A DNA stretch of 64,000 bases from Staphylotrichum longicolle (GCA_019096155.1 JAHCVI010000002.1:620001-684000); one strand, 5' to 3'. Counted from the first letter of the stretch, positions 35,674-47,960 are shown. Numbers and translations are program-made. Notes: generated from the letters alone by a model not told the origin.

Positions 35674-37718
35674 TCAGAGAAGGAGAGCGACGGCACCACC
35701 AACCAGCGCCAAGGCGCCAGCGGCGCGGTTGACCGCGGCGCCACCGACAGCCACAGTTGAGCTCGCTGGCGCCGGAGCGGCGGGAGTCGAGGGAGCCACG
35801 ACAGGCGGGACGACTGCGGGGAGGACTGGACTGGCGCCGGAGCGGAAGCAGCCGGACTCGAGGGAGCCACGACAGGCGGGACAACCGCGGGCGTGGACTG
35901 GGCCGGCGCGGGGCGGGGGCAGCCGGGCTCGAGGGAGCAACAACAGGCGGACGGCAGCCGCGCTCGAGGAGCAACAACAGGCGGGACGACCGGTGCGCTC
36001 GAGGGAGCCACAACGGGCGGGACGACCGGCGCGCTCGAGGGAGCCACAACAGGCGGGACAACCGGCGCGCTCGAGGGAGCCACAACAGGCGGAACAACCG
36101 GCGCGCTCGAGGGAGCCACGACAGGAGGGACAACTGGTGCGCTCGAGGGCGCCACAACAGGCGGGTTCGAGGGCACCACCACAACTGGCGGGACAACCAC
36201 GGTCGACTGGGCCGGGGGCGCGACGGGGCTCTGGGTGCACGAGTGGCAAGGGCTCGGGACGACGGTGACCTTGGTGGTCCTGGTCTCGAAGGTGGTCTGG
36301 GGCGGCACGACAGGAGGCACGACCGGCGACTGGGTGCACGTGTGGCAGGGCACGATCTCCGTCACGGTGCTGTTGCTGAACGACTGCGGCGGCGGGACAA
36401 CAGTGTGGGGCGGCGGCGGCGGGGTGGTAGTGACGGGGCAGACAGTCGTGTAGATCGTGGTCTTGAGCGACGGTGGTGACCGTGCTCGTGGTGGAAACGA
36501 CAGGGGGGACGACCGGTGGGACGACTGGGGTCACGACCGGGGGCACGATCTCAGTAACGGTGGTGTTGCTGAACGACTGCGGCGGCGGGACAACAGTGTG
36601 AGGCGGCGGCGGCGGCTGGGTGGTGGTGACGGGGCAGACAGTCGTGTAGATCGTGGTCTTGCCAGCGACGACGGTGGTGACCGTGCTCGTGGTGGAAACG
36701 ACAGGGGGGACGACCGGTGGACGACTGGGGTCACGACCGGGGCACGATCTCAGTGACGGTGGTGTTGCCAAACGACTGCGGCGGCGGCACGACGGTGTGG
36801 GGCGGCGGCGGCGGCGGGGTGGTAGTGACGGGGCAGACAGTCGTGTAGACGGTGGTCTTGCCAGCGACAACAGTCGTAACAGTGCTCGTGGTGGAAACGA
36901 CCGGGGGCACAACCGGAGGCACAACCGGGGGCACAACCGGGGTCTTGGTGCAGGTGTGGCAGGGCACAACCTGAGTGACCGTCTTGCCGCCGACGACGGT
37001 GGTGAGCGTGCTTGTGAGTTCCGGAGCCGGGGCCCGGGAGGTGGCATTTTGCGTCGGGACAGGCGCAGGGGTGGTAACCTCGCAGAGCGTGGTGTAGACG
37101 GTCGTCTTCCCACCAACAACAGTCGTGACCGTGCTCAGGGTCGAGGAAGCGGGCGGCGCCTTGGTAGTGACCGGGCAGAGGGACGTGTAAACGGTTGTCT
37201 TTCCACCGATGACGGTGGTGACGGTTGTCAAGGTCGATGCTGGCTCGGTTGCGGGAGTACTGTGCGTCGGCTTTTGGGTTGGAACACTGGCCGATGAAGA
37301 CACGGCACTAGGCACGCAGACTTTCGCGGGCAGGGTGAAGCTGCCGCTGGTGCTGTTGCTGCCCGAGGACGAGCCGTAGACGACACAGTTCTTCTCGCAA
37401 GCGGCGTCGCCAGAGACGTCGGACGTCTGCCAGCAACGGGCCGAGTGGACGCCAAGAGGGGGTTGGCCGACTAGGTTCTGCGGGACCGTGTCAGAAAGGC
37501 TTCTCTCTTCACCGGCGGTGGGAACTCACGTTGGAGCAGCGGCCGGGTGTGCCAACTTTGCCGTTACAGCGGATGATGATGTCGGTGCCCAAGGAGCTGC
37601 CAGCGCAGTAGGCGGCGTTCTCCTTTGCGCAGACATACTTGCCATTTTGGTAAGTGACCTGGGCGCTGGCAACAGCTGCCGAGGCCAGGACGGCGCTGAG
37701 GATGGAGGTCGACTTCAT
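35674..37718 (-). CDS. CCG-6-like GPI-anchored, repeat-rich cell-wall protein (frame-broken as assembled)
   Basis: Secreted wall protein. Start ATG 37718; signal peptide MKSTSILSAVLASAAVASA. A conserved Cys domain is split by an intron at 37478-37529 (RCSN joined to NLVGQPPLGVHSARCWQTS, then ACEKNCVVYG); it resembles the Neurospora clock-controlled CCG-6 group. Then come tandem units of the type TVTTVVGGKTTVYTTLCPVTT, Pro/Val units (PVVPPVV) and APSSAPVVPPVV units. The C-terminus (NRAAGALALVGGAVALLL) is a GPI signal. The frame shifts several times (near 36718-36745, 36462 and 35940-35975), where units lack one or a few bases relative to sister units. The end at 35674 assumes these are errors. 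The GPI-protein call is firm; the CCG-6 relation is moderate. Confidence 0.65.
35960..36930 (-). repeat. Tandem coding repeats in the wall-protein gene
   Basis: Two arrays: long units of about 190 bp (copies beginning near 36420, 36610 and 36800) encoding Thr/Val-rich segments, and short 36-bp units (about 35990-36150) encoding APSSAPVVPPVV. Copies are nearly identical, which favours collapse or misassembly and natural length variation. Confidence 0.8.
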
Positions 37719-39007
37719 GCTGTTGTGAAATCAGACCACTGTTTCTTTTTTTTAGGCTTTTTCTGTTTGGTTTTGGTTGTTCCTAGGGAGATTATTGAGG
37801 TTGGAAGCGAGTGCTGGCTACTGCCGAAAGCGAATGAATACACACGGAGGTGACAATGTCGGTTGGAGGGAGATCAAGAGATGTTGGATGTCTTGGACAG
37901 ACGCTTCGCTTTATATTCAGTCAGGGTCTTGAACTGGCATCCTCGTACGCCTGCCAGGGGAAAGGGTTCTCGGCAGCGACCGGGAAGCTCTCGTGTTAGA
38001 ACTGGACCCCGATCTTGCCCCTACCTCACAATGAGGTTGTGTAAACACGAGCACTCGACAGGACCGTAGGGGTACTGTGTGAACCACATGGCATCTTTCC
38101 AGAACACCCCAGTGGGAGGCATCCACCCGGCCCTAAAGGCGGCGAAGGCCGGTTTCCCCACCCGGCGGACCGACTGTAATGTAGCGTGACGTGCGAGTTG
38201 CGGTGGGTGGCCCCAGCTTCGTATTCTGTGTCCTGCTTCCTCGAGGCTTCCGGAGTCGGTGCGGGCTCGGGTGCTGCGGGTCGGAGCCCCACGGGCCCCA
38301 CCCTGAACATCTGGCGATGCTTTTTAAGGAGTGGCGGGCAAAAGGGGCACTGCTCCCGTATGAACGACCTTGGAGGCCCACGACACCAAAGCCCAGCACG
38401 CCATAGAGCTATTGCTGATGAAAGAACCACGCAGGTACAGTCAAGGCCCCGAATATCTGCCATCCGATATCAACAGCTATTCGTATTCATCGCCAATTCG
38501 ATGGTCGTCATTCGCGGCCTCACCTCGGTTGTGCCTCGACGGGCAGCAACGGGCAAGAGATAGAGACCAAACGTCATCCCGCAACTCCGGGCTCCTCTTT
38601 GCTCTGGGGCGGTGGGCTCCGCAAGAAACAAAGCGTTGCCATTCGGTTGTCCGCTCAAGGTGATCCCTGGCCCCTTTTCTTCGTAAACAAAAATAGATCG
38701 CCAACTCAGCGAGATCGCCCCTTGAGTGGGTAGATTGTGCCTTGGAGAAAGGGAAGATCGTGCGTTTGGGAAAGGAAGATCGTGCCTTGAAGGTCATCGA
38801 TGTTGGCTTCAACTGGTTCCATGACTAATGGCAACCAATCCCCGGGATGATGGTAGTGTCTCCTGAAGCTTTTCGCACAGTGGCATCCTCTTGTCGGATC
38901 GGCACAACGCAAAGGGGGGCCATGAAGCTTTGAGACTGTCCGTTGACAACAAAAATCAAGGGCTGGGAAAATGGAAAAAAAAAAAGAAAAAAGTGAAAGA
39001 ACATTCA
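37719..39007. other. Promoter of the wall-protein gene and intergenic
   Basis: No gene seen. It carries the TATA box noted and, at the right end, an A-rich tract (38971-38990) that reads as a Pol III T-tract terminator for the tRNA on the minus strand. Confidence 0.5.
37908..37913 (-). promoter_or_regulatory. TATA box of the wall-protein gene
   Basis: TATAAA on the minus strand, about 190 bases upstream of the ATG, within CTGAATATAAAGCG. Confidence 0.4.
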
Positions 39008-39099
39008 GGGGCCACCCGGGGATTGAACCCGGGACCTCTCGCAAGCGATGCTTTGGGTTGGAACCCTAAGCGAGAATCATACCACTAGACCAGCGGCCC
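39008..39099 (-). tRNA. tRNA-Pro(AGG) with a 20-nt intron
   Basis: The acceptor GGGCCGC pairs with GTGGCCC (one G-U); the discriminator is C. D arm GGTCTAGTGGTATGA. Anticodon stem CTCGC/GCGAG with loop TTAGGG...T, anticodon AGG. The T arm CCGGG-TTCAATC-CCCGG is perfect. A 20-nt intron sits after position 37, the usual eukaryotic site. A T-rich terminator lies about 20 bases downstream on the minus strand. Confidence 0.95.
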
Positions 39100-41335
39100 T
39101 TAAATCCCGAAGCTGTGGATCTTGAGATCGCGACTCCAGAGACCCGCTTGAGAATGAGGTCGCGAGACCCCCAAGCTTGAGGCAAGCGGGAGAGAGGAAA
39201 TGGCTAGGGTGGACCCTGCTTCCCGTTCGTGTAAAACCGGGCAGCATCCATTGGAGACCTCGACCCTGCGATACCGGTTAGCAGTCGAACTGTGGGCTGC
39301 GGTTGGGATCATGCTCGGAACCGCCAGGAACTTGGCGATCAGTTCGATGGAATACGACTGCTGTGCCCTGAGATTTGCAGAGGATAACAGGGTCCTGTGT
39401 GGTGAGGAGACCCCGCAAGTTCCGAGCTGAGCAGTCTCCCGAACAGCGGAATCTGGCTTGTCCCGGCGACGGCTAGCCTGACCCAACACGTGGCTCTGAG
39501 ACAACCAAACTGAAGAAACAACGGTAAGGGGTATGGTACGGATCCGTATGTGCCAGCGTATGTACTGTGATGCGAAATGGCCCGCAAAAGCCAGTTGCTT
39601 GGTGGACGGAGGGCCCTCAAGGCGCGAGTTCCTATGGGTAGCAGCTTCCATCACTCAGGTCCAGGATCAAGCTCTGAAAAAACGACCGAGAATCAAAATG
39701 GGGCGTCCTGTGTATCCGGGAACAGCATTGGGCGAGTTTGGCAAGCCTCCCAGAGTGGCCGAAGAGAAACCACTCCGCAGACGGCATCCCTGCGTAACTG
39801 GTGAGGTCACTTGCCAAGTTTGAGGGGGTGGTCGCTGATTCGTCCGAGCTGCAGTGGGTTCTGCAACCCGTCGACGGCAGCAAGACGACACCTGAGGAGC
39901 TGATTCGGTGACGGCCTGGATCGAAGCTGCGGGCAATCCGCAACTCAAGTCGTCCGAATGCTCTCGACCTGAGCTGGCGCGGGCTTGTCCCGCGGCATCG
40001 TATGTGTTCGTAAATTGTCCGGTGCTGAACCAAGTGACGTGAGCCGAGTGTGACGACTCGATTGATTCGAAGCTCGATGCACGTCGTGAACGGGCAGTGA
40101 GGGCTCCGCCATGGCCATTCAGGGCCGGGCCAGGCCGAGTTCTGCAGCAGCGAGGAATCAGAAGGCAGAGCTGAAATGGGGATTAACGTTGAAACAAAAA
40201 TAACCGACTGCCCTGCCGGGCCCTTAAATTTGACAAATGGAAGGAGTTTCTGCATCAGTGATCGGCCCTGTTCCTGGAGGTTGATGGGAGGAATACTAAA
40301 GTACCAGCCCGAGGTCAAAGAAAGCCTCACAACTCCCCAGCCAAGCGCTTTCCCTCTCAGCCTCTGACGGGAAGAGTCCTGCCCCCACTTTAGTTGGCAC
40401 CTCGCCGGGGTGGAGGGGCGAGGGGCAGAAACCTGCCTGGAAGGTGCTGATGCATTCGCAGCATTCCAGAATCCAAACCGCCCTGCCTCCTTCCCAGCCT
40501 GCCGATTTTACAGGTGCGGCGGCCTGGCCAATGGCGGGTGGCAGGTCCGAGGACCTTCCCGCAGTGCGTCAGTCCGGCGGCCGACAGGTGTCCCTTTGAG
40601 CCACTGCATGCACGAGTGGCTGCGGTGCCTTCCTCTCATTTTCTGCGCTTCCCCCAGTCGCAGTCGCAGTCTTTCATCGAGGAAAATCGCATTGTTCGAC
40701 CCAGAACACCCGGCGCCGTCGCTGGGACCGCTGCGACCCCAGACCTTCATCTTGATCATATGCGCCACTCCTGCACAACTGCACAACAGAACCACCCACC
40801 TCTCTCTCCGCCATGTTTCGGATTTTGGATCTCTGAAGGACCACCATCCCCGCCGTGACTTGTGACTGGCAGGACCTCGATGCCCGGGCCCTGGTGACGG
40901 CATGATTGATGATTAGCCACAACCGGAGCCACCTAAGAGGCGAAAGAGGGTCGTCCCGCTCCAGGCCCGACACGACAACTCTCGAGCAGAGGTCCCTGCC
41001 ACCCGTGCTAAGCTGTGCTGAGCTGTGCACGGCTCTGGTCAAACCGCAGCACCAACCACTCAGCGTCCGCCTGCCACTTGTCGATGTCTCAGATAGTCTG
41101 CGATTCTGCTTCGAACGTGATCCGGCTTCCAGTCCGTATCTTTGCCCGCCAGCGCTGAAACTTGGTGAGCTGTTTCCGCTTCCCGCCGCACCACCTACTC
41201 GATTGTCCTGGCATTCTGTCGACCTCATCGCCTTCGGCAACATGCGCGGGACCTTGCTCCATCTCCGTTTTCCAGTCTAGACGAGGGCGAAATATCTGGG
41301 GCGCTACCTCAGGTCGCCCACCACCGACCGTTTCA
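39100..41335. other. Intergenic, upstream of the large disordered protein
   Basis: 2.2 kb without a supportable gene; ends in the promoter or leader of the gene starting at 41336. Confidence 0.45.
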
Positions 41336-44300
41336 ATGCCCGTGGGCAGCGACTTTAGGGTTTCACTGCCCGCCATGGGCACCTCCCATGCCAACTACGC
41401 GCTGGGCCTGGAAGCGGATGGCCTGGGACCCCATCCGCGCATGTTCAAAAGGCACAAGGTTCTCCCACATCCTAGGAGGGACGATGCGCCACGAACAAGT
41501 CCTTTGAGATATAGTCTCGGGAGCGAGGCGGCCTTGTCGCACAACGGCGGGTCACCGCGCGCTGTCCCGTCCGGTCGCTCGCGGGCGAGCCGGATGGGAA
41601 GAGGTCCTGAACCACCGCCCACCCCGCCGGCGCATTCGCGGACATCCTCGGCAAGCCATCCCGCCGACCCCTCGACGCCGAACCATGCGGGTACCCCTTC
41701 GGGCAGCACCGACAATGTCCAGGCGCCTCCACCGGCGACCCCTCCCATTCAACAAACACCACCAACTCCAAACTTGACACCAGATCGGACGCCACCAGGG
41801 CCTGCCGCGAGTCTGGCTCACCGGCGTCCCCCGATAACCGACCGTAACTCGTCGAAACTCACCACGGACTCGAGGGCCGAGTCGTTTCGAACAGCACCCG
41901 AGAATCCGTATTCATCCGACGACGACGGTGGCAGGGCGACGCTGCGTCCAGCGCTACCGTCGGCCAAAACCTCGCAGAGCACCGTCAGGCAGGTCAACGG
42001 GGAGGCACGCAGCGTTTCTCAGCCCGTGGGCCTGGGTCTGGGGCTCGAATCGAGCCCTGGGGGTGATGCAACGCCGAAGACTGTTGGGGACTTCAACAAG
42101 TTTGACGGAGAATGGGCTGCCGGGGCAGCAGGAGCCGACGCAGCGGATAAGTGGGACGACAGCCTCATGAGGAATGTTACCGTCAGGAAACGACGACCAA
42201 CCCGCGCGGCCGAGAATGTCACCAAAGAAATCGTTGATAACAGGACAGTGACACCAACCAACGCCACCAAAGCGCTCCGTTCCATGTCCCTGCAGGACAG
42301 CCCGGTTCTTTATCCTCCCCGCAGGGTTGTCTCAGACCGACTGCCAGCGCGGACTGCTCCGCTGAATTCCGAGTCCTCCAGCAGCATTGAGATCAAGCGT
42401 TCGTCGGTCATGTCGACCAAGTCGAATGCCTCAACCGTCGTCGAGGCCATGCTTGTGGAAACGGCGCCCCAGCGACGCAAGACGTTACGGCATGTCAGGA
42501 AACAAAGCGCGCTGCGAGATTCGAGCTCGGAGATTTCTCCGCCAAGCTCCGCGCCAACGTCCGTCTCACCCGCCGCTGACGACAGGCGCCGACGCCTCGA
42601 ATCGACGACCTCTAGGGCCGGCGAAGCCGTGCGGGAAAGCTACGCTTCGACTGCTACCTGTAATTCCATCTCGAGCCGGAAAGCCCGCCGCTCGGTCTGG
42701 AAGAGTGGTGGCGTCCCGGTGATTGTGATACCCGACCGCCGGTCCTCGGTCAAGTCCAACAGCAAGTCGCCGTCCCTGCGGTCGACCAGCAGCCGCAGGT
42801 CTCAGAGCGTTAGCTCCGTTCCTATTTCACAGCCATCCAGGAGCAGGGAGCACGTTCCTCTTTTCGATAGGCCGGCCCGTCGGAGCAGGGCGCTGTCCGA
42901 ATCGGATGGTTCTCGAGCAGGGGACGCGCGGACGATGGACTTCCCCCCGGTTATCCCTGCACGGTCGTCGTCGTTGTCGGCGCCCACCAGCCGGAACGTG
43001 TCGCGGACGGGTTCCCTGACGGCAGAGAGCCTGACAGCTCACAACATATTCCAGGCCCAGCAAGCCCATCAGGCCTTGCAAAAGGCCAGTCGCGAGCTCG
43101 ACCAGCTTTACAGTCGGGGTCAACCAGCTCTGGATGGCGAGAGACCAGAGAGTCGAAAAGGGGCCGAACAAACGCCCGCGAGCACTGAAGTCGAGCAAAG
43201 ACAGCCCACCGTAACGGTCAACCGGGCGGCTCGGGATGAGCAGAGCGATTCCAGTGTGAACCTCGCTCAGGCTCGCCGTGGGCGGGACTCGCACGGGACG
43301 CATGGGGAAAACGGCGGGCTTGGGGTCGACCGAGATGGTGATCCTTTCTTCGGGAAGAGACTATCTGTGCAGAACACACCCTTTTCGGTCATTTCGGTTG
43401 AGACGACTGCGACGTCGAATGCTGAGGTTTCCGAAGCCATGGCTGTCAACATTTATCCCCACCAGAGCAAATCCGTTGTCCTCGTCGACCACTCAGCCAA
43501 GCCGTCAGAGAGTTCCACGTTGGAGTCATACAAGGCCTCCGGCTCGAATATTCCGATTGTCAAGACGACTGACGCAAACGGCGGGGTCCCGGCGACGCCT
43601 CCGCAGCAGTTCTCGGTGGATGATGTTGACTCTCCGCTGAGGAACCCGAGAGCGCCGCCCAAGCCCCCAGCCATCAACTTCATACCCGCTACTCCCTCGG
43701 GCTTGACGCCGTCGACCGAGAAACAAAAGCAGCTGGGAAATTACTACGAGATTACCGCGGAGAAGCCGAAGCGAAGCACGTCGCTTCTCAAGCGCGCCTT
43801 GACCGGCCGCACAACAGATTACGGGCCGTCCCCTGTACGGCCTGTAGGCTTCCTCACCCGGACGTTCTCGCTGTCGCGAAACATTCGCCGGCGCCCCGGA
43901 GACTGGGAGGACGAGCGTCCCGGACTGAGGCGCCGCTCAACGGCAGACTCTGTGCCTCAAGACGAGACCAGGCTCCACCCGTTCTGGCGGCCCGCCTACG
44001 CCGACGACGAGAGCTGCTCCGAAGACGACGAGTACAACGATGTTGACGACGATCACGACCACGAGGCAAGCCGCACCTACCGCTACCCGCCCATCGACAA
44101 TCGCCCCTCCCCTCCGCCGCGGGCCTGAGCGCGCGCATCAGGCGCACATTCGCCATCCTCCCGCAGCGGGAGGACCGCGACCGCGACCATTTCGACCACT
44201 TCCCTGCCACCGCCGACGACGCGCCGGACCGCCGGACCATCCGCCGCACGCCGAGCGGGAACCTGCGTGTCATGAAGTTCCGCCGCAGTATGGAGTCGCT

Positions 44301-44781
44301 GACGCGAGTGCCCACTGGGGCAGCAAACACACGGTCGTATACCTCCCCGGAGGGGCCGCAGCAGCAGGAGGGCGGCGGTGGTGACAGCCGCGGCCGCCGC
44401 TTGTGGCGCTCTCTTAGTTCCCGGGCGAGATCCTCCCTCCGTCGTGGCTCCTCCCAGCCAGCTCGGCCCAGAGGGCCGCGGCCACAGCCTCCCCCAGCGG
44501 CGCGCGCACCACGGGAACCAGCATTCCCCCCGGTATCGGGAAGCGCCGCCGCCGGAGGGGGATTTTTGCCCACGCTGGGCGACAGGATCAACCTCCCCCG
44601 CCGGCTGAGCGAGCGCCGCCGGGAGAAGCGGACGCAGGAGCTGCGGGGCATGATTAGCGCGCCGCGCGAGGTGCGGGACGGCGTCGGCGACGTGATACGC
44701 AGGGACCCTGCCGCGTGGCGGGACCGCGACGCCATGTACGTCAGGGAGCAGCAGGCCGAGCGGCAGAGGGTGTTGCAGCGC

Positions 44782-44814
<33 letters not shown>

Positions 44815-44901
44815 ATGCTACAGCACGGCCAGCAACGCCAGCGACAGCCTCACCATCGGCCCCAGCGGTGGGAGGAGGAGGGGTGGGACGGGGGAGTCTG
44901 A
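41336..44901 (+). CDS. Large intrinsically disordered protein, function unknown
   Basis: Start taken at ATG 41336 (MPVGSDFRVSLPAMGTSH); Met at 41375 is an alternative. The first frame gives 930 residues dominated by Ser, Pro, Arg and Thr, with no recognised domain. A short possible helix occurs at HNIFQAQQAHQALQKASREL (about 43040-43100) and an acidic stretch near 44000-44060. The frame closes at 44128, yet a strongly coding frame continues at once (GLSARIRRTFAILPQ, then MKFRRSMESLTRVP) to a basic tail with poly-Gln (about 44785-44812) and stop 44901. One extra C in the C4 run at 44109-44112 joins them, so I treat it as one gene. Paired basic/Ser motifs suggest a phosphoregulated cortical or signalling scaffold, but this is inference. 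Confidence 0.65.
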
Positions 44902-45863
44902 GGTGGCCCCCGGCCTAGTCCCGAGTCAGATGAGATTGGGTTACGGGTTTGACGAAGGAGGTTTGTTTATACGAGTTATGGCAGTTGACGAGTCCATGAA
45001 TTTCCGCTCTTGTTTCTTTTCCCTTTCCGCATTCCCGTTCCTTTTTTTTTTCCATGTCTATAACGATGTCATGCAGGGTCATGTCCGGGTCATGTTTCAG
45101 GTTTTCATGTTTCCACGATCAATCACAACCACGGGCTCGGGAGCCTGGTTGGGATGTGGTTGGTACTTTTTCCCTCTCGTCTCTTGGGATTTTCATGGGG
45201 CATTTGTTCAGAAAAGGAAGGGGCAGCGGGATGATGAATTGTTTGTGATGAGCTCGTTTCTGGGACTTTTGTTCTGATGGGAATCAAAGAGGGATGGATG
45301 ACTGGGGTTCAGGATGGTATGGGATGGATTACGAATACCTCGAGACGAGGGAAAGGGGGTGTCTGATGAGAGCGACTGTACTGAGTAGAGAGAGCGCGGC
45401 GGGTCTTGGTTGCCTGCGGATGATGATACCATGGATTAAGAGATATATTTGTTTTGCGGACTGCCATGAATCTTTGCCACTGCTCATGTATGTATGGCTT
45501 GTCACCGCCGATGTCTGTTGTTTTTGTTGGGCGAATAGAGTTCATTACCAATTCCAGGCCTGATTCTCGCGCGCAAACGCCCACTCCTTTCGCCGCAGAT
45601 GGAACGGTACATACAGCATGTTTTTTTCTACTAGCAACAGCAGCAACAGATCCCGATCCTTTCCTTTCCTGCTCCTTAGAAGAGTTTATGAACGCCTTTA
45701 CGCCGCCGCCAACCGCCGTCTTCCCCTTTGATGACCAGATAGATAGATGCCACAAAAAAATGAGCAAAACGATTACAGCTCCCATCACAACAACAACCTC
45801 AACCTCAACCTCGACCGATCCCATCTCATCATACAGCCCTCCTCCTCCCCATCTCCTCTCTTA
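44902..45863. other. Intergenic between convergent genes
   Basis: About 1 kb of 3' flank; no gene seen. Confidence 0.5.
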
Positions 45864-46758
45864 TTACCCTCTCTCACCTTCCCTCCCACCAAACCCCCCA
45901 GGCGGCGGCGGAAAAGGCGGGAACCCACCCCAGCACCAGGCGGCGGAGGAAACGGCAGCCCGCCCGGCGCGCCGGGAGGCGGGAACGCGCCCGGGAAAGG
46001 CGGCGGCGGCCCGCCCGCAGCCCTCCCTGCAGCAGCACCACCACCACCACCGGAGCACCACCGCCGGCAGGCGGGAACGGAGGCGGGATCGGAAACGGCG
46101 GGGCTCCGCCGCCGGGCGCAGCAGCACCCGCGGCGGCGGCGCCGGGAAACGGAGGCGGGAAGGGAAACGGAGGGGCTGCGCCGCTGCCTCCAGCAGCGCC
46201 TGGCGCGGGGAAGGGCGGCGGCATGCCGGGCAGACCGGGCATGCCGGGGAACGGGGTGGCGGGATGCCGCCTGGGAAGGGGGGCATGCCCGGGAGGGGAG
46301 GCATGCCGGATAGGTGGCCGGGCGGGGGAGGGAAGGCGCCGCCGCCGCCGACGCCGTGACCGTGGGGGCCGAGACCGAAGTTGCCGCCGCCGGGCTGGTT
46401 GTGGGGAGCATGGGGTTGGCGTGGGCTTGGCCTTCGGCGGCGTAGGAGGAGGTGATGGAGTCGATTACGGATTGGGCTTTTTCGTGGCCGATTTCTAGGA
46501 CGGAGGGAAGTGGGTGTGGTCAGTTATGGTTTGTCTTGGAGGAGTGGGGGGAGGGGGGGAGAGGTTACGTTGGTAGTAGTCGACGACGTTGCGCAGGTGG
46601 TTGCGGCCGCTGTTGTGGGCTTTGCGCACGCTCATGGAGTCGTGGGTGAGGTAGACATCGCAGTAGTCGCAGAAGACTGGGATAGGGTTCAGAAGTCAGA
46701 AGTTGCGCGCATATGGAGACGGGTTTTAGAAGGAAGAGAAAAGCTTACACTTGGGCAT
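45864..46758 (-). CDS. U1 small nuclear ribonucleoprotein C (frame-broken tail as assembled)
   Basis: U1 snRNP protein that stabilises pairing of U1 snRNA with 5' splice sites. Start ATG 46758; introns 46677-46748 and 46495-46568 give [20 protein letters not shown], then [19 protein letters not shown] and [18 protein letters not shown]. The U1-C/matrin C2H2 zinc finger is complete. The tail should be Gly/Pro/Met-rich ([37 protein letters not shown]). As assembled it jumps frame about five times, beginning at the G4/C4 run near 46403-46406. The stop at 45864 follows [19 protein letters not shown] and is the most protein-like end. It shares a 392-bp divergent promoter with erv25. Confidence 0.85.
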
Positions 46759-47150
46759 CTTGGCGGTGGTTCAGTCGCGATAAATCGCGATGTGCCGAGA
46801 TGTGGTAGTTTGCGATGTGGGACGAGTGGGAGCTTGGGAATTGCGCGGCAAGTAGCACGCAGCAATTGACGATGGCCGGAACAAAAGAATGCCAAGTTCG
46901 CGAGGCTGAGAAAGGGACGGGGAACGCGAGTCAGTGGGGCGCTGCGAGGCTGGCGCAGGAGTGCAGAAAGCTTCCCGTAGAAAAGAACTGTTGATTGGCT
47001 GCAGCAGGCGTGAGGGCCCCACAGAGGCTCCAGGGGCAAGCGACAGCTGGCCCTTACCTTCGATTCGAAAGTCGTTGAAACTTGGACGTGAGCTTCGGGC
47101 GTCTTGTCTCTGCAATCACACGACCCATCCACACACGCGACACAGCGACC
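46759..47150. promoter_or_regulatory. Divergent promoter, U1-C / erv25
   Basis: 392 bp between the two ATGs; the only regulatory space for both housekeeping genes. No motif stands out. Confidence 0.6.
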
Positions 47151-47960
47151 ATGGCCCTTTTACGATCACTGCTGCAGCAAGTGTGCAGCCTGCTGCTGCT
47201 GCTGGCGGTGGGCTCGCAGGCGCTCAAACTCGAAATCCAGGCGGGCAGCGGCCACGACAAGAACTCGCGCCGATGCATCCGCAACTTTGTCTCCAAGGAC
47301 ATGCTCGTCGTCGTCACCGCCATCGTCGACGGCTACAAGGGCGACGGCATGCAGCTCAACATGCACGTGAGTGCTGCCCGCCCATAAATCGGGGCTTTCG
47401 GGGCTTCTCTGGATAGATGGAACGCTGACGCGGAAACTTGGGGTGAGCGCAGATCTCGGACGCGACAGGGAACGAATACGGCAAGCCCAAGGACATTGCC
47501 GGCGAGCAGCGCACCGTCTTTACCTCGCACGCCGACGCTCCGTTTGACGTGTGCTTTGAGAACATCCTGACCGGCTGTGCGTCGTCTGCCCTCGCTCGAT
47601 GATGCTGCGTTCCCAGCTAACCAAGAAAAAAAAACAGCACAATACGTCGCGCACCCGTACCGGCACATCGAGCTGGACATCGACATTGGCGCCGACGCCA
47701 AGGACTGGTCGGCCATCCAGGCGACCGAGAAGTTGAAGCCCGTCGAGACGGAGTTGCGGCGCATCGAGGAAATGGTGGCCGAGATCGTCAGCGAGATGGA
47801 CTACCTTCGTTCGCGCGAGCAGACGCTGCGCGACACCAACGAGAGCACCAACAACCGCGTCAAGTGGTTCGGTTTTGGCACCACCTTCCTGCTGATCGGG
47901 TTGTGGGCGTGGCAGATCATGTACCTGCGGGCGTACTTCCGGTCGAAGCATCTTATTTAA
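47151..47960 (+). CDS. erv25: p24-family cargo receptor Erv25
   Basis: Type I membrane protein of COPII/COPI vesicles (p24 delta class) that moves between ER and Golgi. 220 residues; start ATG 47151; introns 47367-47452 and 47577-47637 (giving [12 protein letters not shown] and [14 protein letters not shown]). Signal peptide [16 protein letters not shown] domain with the Cys pair in SRRCIRN and DVCFEN; coiled coil ([20 protein letters not shown]); [22 protein letters not shown]; cytosolic tail [11 protein letters not shown]. Confidence 0.93.

Noticed and set aside
37915..37945. Box-B-like AGTTCAAGACC on the minus strand
   Set aside because: No matching box A or tRNA fold upstream; a chance match close to the TATA box.
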